From Bolinopsis microptera (taxonomy: Eukaryota; Ctenophora; Tentaculata; Lobata; Bolinopsidae): a stretch of 64,000 bases of DNA. A program made the translations under genes and the position numbers. The DNA is taken from positions 744,001 to 808,000 of the forward strand of contig NC_087079.1 of the NCBI RefSeq assembly GCF_026151205.1. The letters are read 5' to 3'. Positions within the stretch are counted from its first letter, which is position 1; the number at the start of each line of letters is the position of its first letter. Below are positions 59,677 through 64,000 of the stretch, one piece after another. Below the pieces are notes generated by a model. That model saw only the letters and a program-made list of their open reading frames with translations, was not told the origin of the DNA and ran no database searches.

Positions 59677-60858
59677 GCTGTGTAAGTGTTGTGTAAGTGT
59701 TGTGTAAGTGCTGTATGTAAGTGCCGTGTAAGTGCCGTGTAAGTGCTGTGTAAGTGCTGTGTAAGTGCTGCATGTAAGTGCTGTGTAAGTGCTGTGTAAG
59801 TGCTGTGTAAGTGTTGTGTAAGTGCTGTGTAAGTGCTGTGTAAGTGCTGTGTAAGTGCTGTGTAAGTGTTGTGTAAGTGTTCTGTAAGTGCTGTGTAAGT
59901 GCTGTGTAAGTGCTGTGTAAGTGCTGTGTAAGTGCTGTGTAAGTGCTGTGTAAGTGCTGTGTAAGTGCTGTGTAAGTGCTGTGTAAGTGCTGTGTAAGTG
60001 CTGTGTAAGTGCTGTGTAAGTGCTGTGTAAGTGCTGTGTAAGTGCTGTGTAAGTGCTGTGTAAGTGCCGTGTAAGTGCTGTGTAAGTGCTGTGTAAGTGT
60101 TGTGTAAGTGCTGTGTAAAGGTGTAAGTGCTGTGTAAGTGCTGTGTAAGTGTTGTGTAAGTGCTGTGTAAGTGCTGTGTAAGTGTTGTGTAAGTGCTGTG
60201 TAAGTACATTGTGTAAGTGCTGTGTAAGTGCTCATGCTGTGTAAGTGTTGTGTAAGTGTTGTGTAAGTGCTGTGTAAGTGCTGTGTAAGTGCTGTGTAAG
60301 TGTTGTGTAAGTGCTGTGTAAGTGCTGTGTAAGTGCTGTGTAAGTGCTGTGTAAGTGCTGTGTAAGCGCTGTGTAAGTGCTGTGTAAGTGCTGTGTAAGT
60401 GCTGTGTAAGTGCTGTGTAAGTGTTGTGTAAGTGCTGTGTAAAGGTGTAAGTGCTGTGTAAGTGTTGTGTAAGTGCTGTGTAAGTGCTGTGTAAGTGTTG
60501 TGTAAGTGCTGTGTAAGTGCTGTGTAAGTGCTGTGTAAGTACATTGTGTAAGTGCTGTGTAAGTGCTCATGCTGTGTAAGTGTTGTGTAAGTGCTGTGTA
60601 AGTGCTGTGTAAGTGCTGTGTAAGTGCTGTGTAAGTACATTGTGTAAGTGCTGTGTAAGTGCTCATGCTGTGTAAGTGCTGTGTAAGTGCTGTGTAAGTG
60701 CTGTGTAAGTGCTGTGTAAGTGCTGTGTAAGTGCTCATGCTGTGTAAGTGGTGTAAGTGTAAGTGCTGTGTAAGTGCTGTGTAAGTGCTGTGTAAGTGTA
60801 AGTGCTGTGTAAGTGCTGTGTAAGTGATGTGTAAGTGCTGTGTAAGTGCTGTGTAAGT
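59677..60858. repeat. 11-bp minisatellite GTGCTGTGTAA, donor side of intron
   Basis: About 107 units with rare variants (GTGTTGTGTAA, CATTGTGTAAG, CTCATGCTGTG) form a local higher-order pattern at 60200-60740. It starts within about ten bases of the donor of the exon at 60867-60998 (minus strand CAAG|GTTACTAAACTTACACAGC). Open frames such as HLHSTYTALTQ on the minus strand are 33-nt (3 x 11) artefacts. Confidence 0.95.
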
Positions 60859-60866
60859 TTAGTAAC

Positions 60867-60998
60867 CTTGAGGCTGACGATAACGTTCTCCCCAGGACAG
60901 TACCCCCTCCTATCCAGCTGAAGAGTAATGTAACTCCTTTTAGCTGGGGAACAGCAGCCCCCTTTCTGTAACTTCTCACTCTGTCCAACTTGGGGTGC
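60867..60998 (-). CDS. Alpha-arrestin, start of arrestin C domain
   Basis: This is a 132-nt exon, phase 0 at both ends, with acceptor AACATTGCAG and donor CAAG|GTTACT. It begins APQVGQSEKLQKGGCCS and continues YITLQLDRRGYCPGENVIV. The block 'EK..(C)C......I.L...LDR.GY.PGE.(I/V)' is the well-known opening of the arrestin C domain in ARRDC and TXNIP proteins. This exon is the strongest single piece of evidence for the family. Its donor flank is the seed side of the 11-bp array. Confidence 0.95.
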
Positions 60999-61194
60999 CT
61001 GCAATGTTTATATAGTTAATGAGCACTTCTCTCAACTCAAACAAACAATTGAAGTCAGTAACCTTGGTGGGCAGCAAATTGCATTTAGATAACAGCTCTG
61101 AATACATAGTACATATTATATAAGCAATATTAGATGCAGATTGTTGCAACAATCCCTCAAACCATACACTGAGTACTGTATAGTATATAAGATA
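60999..61194 (-). other. Acceptor-side part of arrestin intron
   Basis: About 195 bp of unique sequence lies between the exon at 60867-60998 and the start of the exon-edge array. The minus-strand frame stays open here by chance. Confidence 0.6.
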
Positions 61195-62975
61195 GTAACG
61201 TACACTAAGGAGTGGATTGTTGCAGTCAACACACTGGTTACTGGTAACACACTGGTTACTGAGTACTATAAGATAGTACTGTATAGTATTATATAAGATA
61301 GTAACGTACACTAAGGAGTGGATTGTTGCAGTCAACATACTGGTTACTGAGTACTGTATAGTATTATATAAGATAGTAACGTACACTAAGGAGTGGATTG
61401 TTGCAGTCAACATACTGGTTACTAGTAACCCACTGGCTACTGAGTACTGTAAGATAGTACTGTATAGTATATAAGATAGTAACGTACACTAAGGAGTGGA
61501 TTGTTGCAGTCAACATACTGGTTACTGGTAACACACTGGTTACTGAATACTGTAAGATAGTAAGTATAGTATATAAGATAGTAACGTACACTGAGTACTG
61601 TAAGATAGTACTGTATAGTATATAAGATAGTAACGTACACTAAGGAGTGGATTGTTGCAGTCAACATACTGGTTACTGGTAACACACTGGTTACTGAGTA
61701 CTATAAGATAGTACTGTATAGTATTATATAAGATAGTAACGTACACTAAGGAGTGGATTGTTGCAGTCAACATACTGGTTACTGAGTACTGTATAGTATT
61801 ATATAAGATAGTAACGTACACTAAGGAGTGGATTGTTGCAGTCAACATACTGGTTACTAGTAACCCACTGGCTACTGAGTACTGTAAGATAGTACTGTAT
61901 AGTATATAAGATAGTAACGTACACTAAGGAGTGGATTGTTGCAGTCAACATACTGGTTACTGGTAACACACTGGTTACTGAATACTGTAAGATAGTAAGT
62001 ATAGTATATAAGATAGTAACGTACACTGAGTACTGTAAGATAGTACTGTATAGTATATAAGATAGTAACGTACACTAAGGAGTGGATTGTTGCAGTCAAC
62101 ATACTGGTTACTGGTAACACACTGGTTACTGAGTACTATAAGATAGTACTGTATAGTATTATATAAGATAGTAACGTACACTAAGGAGTGGATTGTTGCA
62201 GTCAACATACTGGTTACTGAGTACTGTATAGTATTATATAAGATAGTAACGTACACTAAGGAGTGGATTGTTGCAGTCAACATACTGGTTACTAGTAACC
62301 CACTGGCTACTGAGTACTGTAAGATAGTACTGTATAGTATATAAGATAGTAACGTACACTAAGGAGTGGATTGTTGCAGTCAACATACTGGTTACTGGTA
62401 ACACACTGGTTACTGAATACTGTAAGATAGTAAGTATAGTATATAAGATAGTAACGTACACTGAGTACTGTAAGATAGTACTGTATAGTATTATATAAGA
62501 TAGTAACGTACACTAAGGAGTGGATTGTTGCAGTCAACATACTGGTTACTGGTAACACACTGGTTACTGAATACTGTAAGATAGTAAGTATAGTATATAA
62601 GATAGTAACGTACACTGAGTACTGTAAGATAGTACTGTATAGTATTATATAAGATAGTAACGTACACTAAGGAGTGGATTGTTGCAGTCAACATACTGGT
62701 TACTGGTAACACACTGGTTACTGAATACTGTAAGATAGTAAGTATAGTATATAAGATAGTAACGTACACTGAGTACTGTAAGATAGTACTGTATAGTATT
62801 ATATAAGATAGTAACGTACACTAAGGAGTGGATTGTTGCAGTCAACATACTGGTTACTGGTAACACACTGGTTACTGAGTACTGTAAGATAGTAAGTATA
62901 GTATATAAGATAGTAACGTACACTAAGGAGTGGATTGTTGCAGTCAACATACTGGTTACTGGTAACACACTGGTT
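61195..62975. repeat. Array built from exon 3' edge plus splice donor
   Basis: About 16 copies of a unit contain, on the minus strand, 32 coding bases of the neighbouring exon (AGTATGTTGACTGCAACAAT through CCACTCCTTAGT), a GTACGTTAC donor-like site, and intron text with TATCTTATATA and GTACTCAGTAACCAGT. Copies begin near 61203, 61310, 61387, 61491 and so on to 62924. Units of about 75, 103, 107 and 150 bp make a 435-bp higher-order repeat (61364, 61799, 62234), replaced by a 154-bp period from about 62490. Confidence 0.93.
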
Positions 62976-62981
62976 ACTTAC

Positions 62982-63087
62982 ACTAAGGAGTGGATTGTTG
63001 CAGTCAACATACTCCCACACCGAGAACATCTTCCTGGTTGTGATCTGGTCTTTCCAGGGTCGGTCAATAGCCCCGACCAGAGAGTAC
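62982..63087 (-). CDS. Alpha-arrestin, end of arrestin N domain
   Basis: This is a 106-nt exon with acceptor CCCACTACAG and the perfect donor AGT|GTAAGTAACC. It takes two bases of its first codon from an exon outside the window and ends in phase 0. It reads YSLVGAIDRPWKDQITTRKM, then FSVWEYVDCNNPLLS. 'Y.(V/L).A.(I/L).RPW....T....F.V...(V/I)D.N' is the typical final segment of the arrestin N domain. Both flanks of this exon are amplified as tandem arrays containing parts of the exon itself. Confidence 0.93.
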
Positions 63088-64000
63088 CTGTAGTGGGATT
63101 ATCATATTAGACATAATAAAATACACTTTCCAGGGTCGGTCTATAGCCCCGACCAGAGAGTACCTGTAGTGGGATTATCATATTAGACATAATAATATAC
63201 ACTATAGACCCGACCAGGGAGTACCTGTAGTGGGAGTATCACATTAGACATAATAATATACACTTTCCAGGGTCGGTCTATAGCCCCGACCAGGGAGTAC
63301 CTGTAGTGGGATTATCACATTAGACATAATAATATACACTTTCCAGGGTCGGTCTATAGACCCGACCAGGGAGTACCTGTAGTGGGATTATCACATTAGA
63401 CATAATAATATACACTTTCCAGGGTCGGTCAATAGCCCCGACCAGGGAGTACCTGTAGTGGGATTATCACATTAGACATAATAATATACACAATAGCCCC
63501 GACCAGGGAGTACCTGTAGTGGGATTATCATATTAGACATAATAATATACACTATAGACCCGACCAGGGAGTACCTGTAGTGGCATTATCATATTAGACA
63601 TAATAATATACACTATAGACCCGACCAGGGAGTACCTGTAGTGGGATTATCATATTAGACATAATAAAATACACTATAGACCCGACCAGGGAGTACCTGT
63701 AGTGGGATTATCACATTAGACATAATAAAATACACTATAGCCCCGACCAGGGAGTACCTGTAGTGGGATTATCACATTAGACATAATAAAATACACTTTC
63801 CAGGGTCGGTCTATAGACCCGACCAGGGAGTACCTGTAGTGGGAGTATCACATTAGACATAATAAAATACACTTTCCAGGGTCGGTCTATAGCCCCGACC
63901 AGGGAGTACCTGTAGTGGGATTATCATATTAGTATAGACCAGACCAGGGAGTACCTGTAGTGGGATTATCACATTAGTATAGACCCGACCAGGGAGTACC
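63088..64000. repeat. Array built from splice acceptor plus exon 5' edge
   Basis: About 14 copies of a roughly 76-bp unit, and of a shorter roughly 62-bp form, run to the window end. On the minus strand each unit holds GATAATCCCACTACAG, the acceptor, and then the first 37 bases (long form) or about 22 bases (short form) of the exon at 62982-63087. It then continues with GTGTATATTATTATG intron text. The copies carry GTACTCCC where the exon has GTACTCTC (synonymous), except the first copy (63121-63165), which has the exon form. Confidence 0.93.

Noticed and set aside
59633-60988. 451-codon minus-strand frame with HLHSTYTALTQ repeats
   Set aside because: It is an artefact of the 11-bp array (33-nt coding period). 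It runs out of frame into the real arrestin exon at 60867-60998, which is read in another frame.
60976-63029. Overlapping minus-strand frames with YVTILYTI and VDCNNPLLS repeats
   Set aside because: They are the exon-edge array read through. Only the copy at 62982-63087 has an acceptor, a full exon and a perfect donor.
1-64000. tRNA or rRNA genes
   Set aside because: None was recognised on either strand by eye. A covariance-model scan would be needed to exclude a small one.

Overview
The window is nuclear DNA of a eukaryote, most likely an invertebrate animal: it has spliced genes with GT-AG introns, an animal-type alpha-arrestin gene, and LINE, MULE-like and hAT-like transposons. The species cannot be told from the sequence. 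Real coding sequence is sparse. Most long open frames are products of tandem repeats whose unit length is a multiple of three.

Two genes are visible, both on the minus strand. (1) Seven coding exons between 63087 and 10044 make the C-terminal ~290 residues of an alpha-arrestin (ARRDC/TXNIP type). They cover the end of the arrestin N domain, the whole arrestin C domain, two PPxY motifs and the stop codon. The exon phases all join correctly. The N-terminal part lies beyond 64000. (2) Three phase-0 exons at 660-743, 246-416 and 1-55 belong to a second gene with a PX-domain-like stretch, which continues off the left edge.

Region by region: 1-1175, second gene; 1176-6006, a 4.8 kb terminal-inverted-repeat (TIR) element holding a LINE-like fragment and a GAGGA-rich array; 6013-9540, intergenic, with a fold-back at 7.3-8.3 kb; 9541-10585, last arrestin exon between two arrays; 10.6-30.7 kb, a 20 kb intron with a 39-bp array, a poorly resolved homopolymer-rich stretch, a LINE split by an hAT-like element, a 2.1 kb fold-back element, a 41-bp array and a MULE-like element; 30.7-54.06 kb, a 23 kb intron with a 15 kb 43-bp satellite, nested TIR elements and a 46-bp array; 54.06-64 kb, five more exons separated by 57-, 39- and 11-bp arrays and by two arrays built from exon edges.

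The most unusual feature is that the arrays in the arrestin gene sit against its splice junctions and in several cases contain them. One 106-nt exon (62982-63087) is flanked downstream by about 16 copies of its own 3' edge plus splice donor, and upstream by about 14 copies of its splice acceptor plus 5' edge. A 15 kb satellite touches another acceptor, and donor-containing copies occur in two more introns. The gene therefore carries a very large number of decoy splice sites. This reading comes from sequence alone and has no transcript support here.
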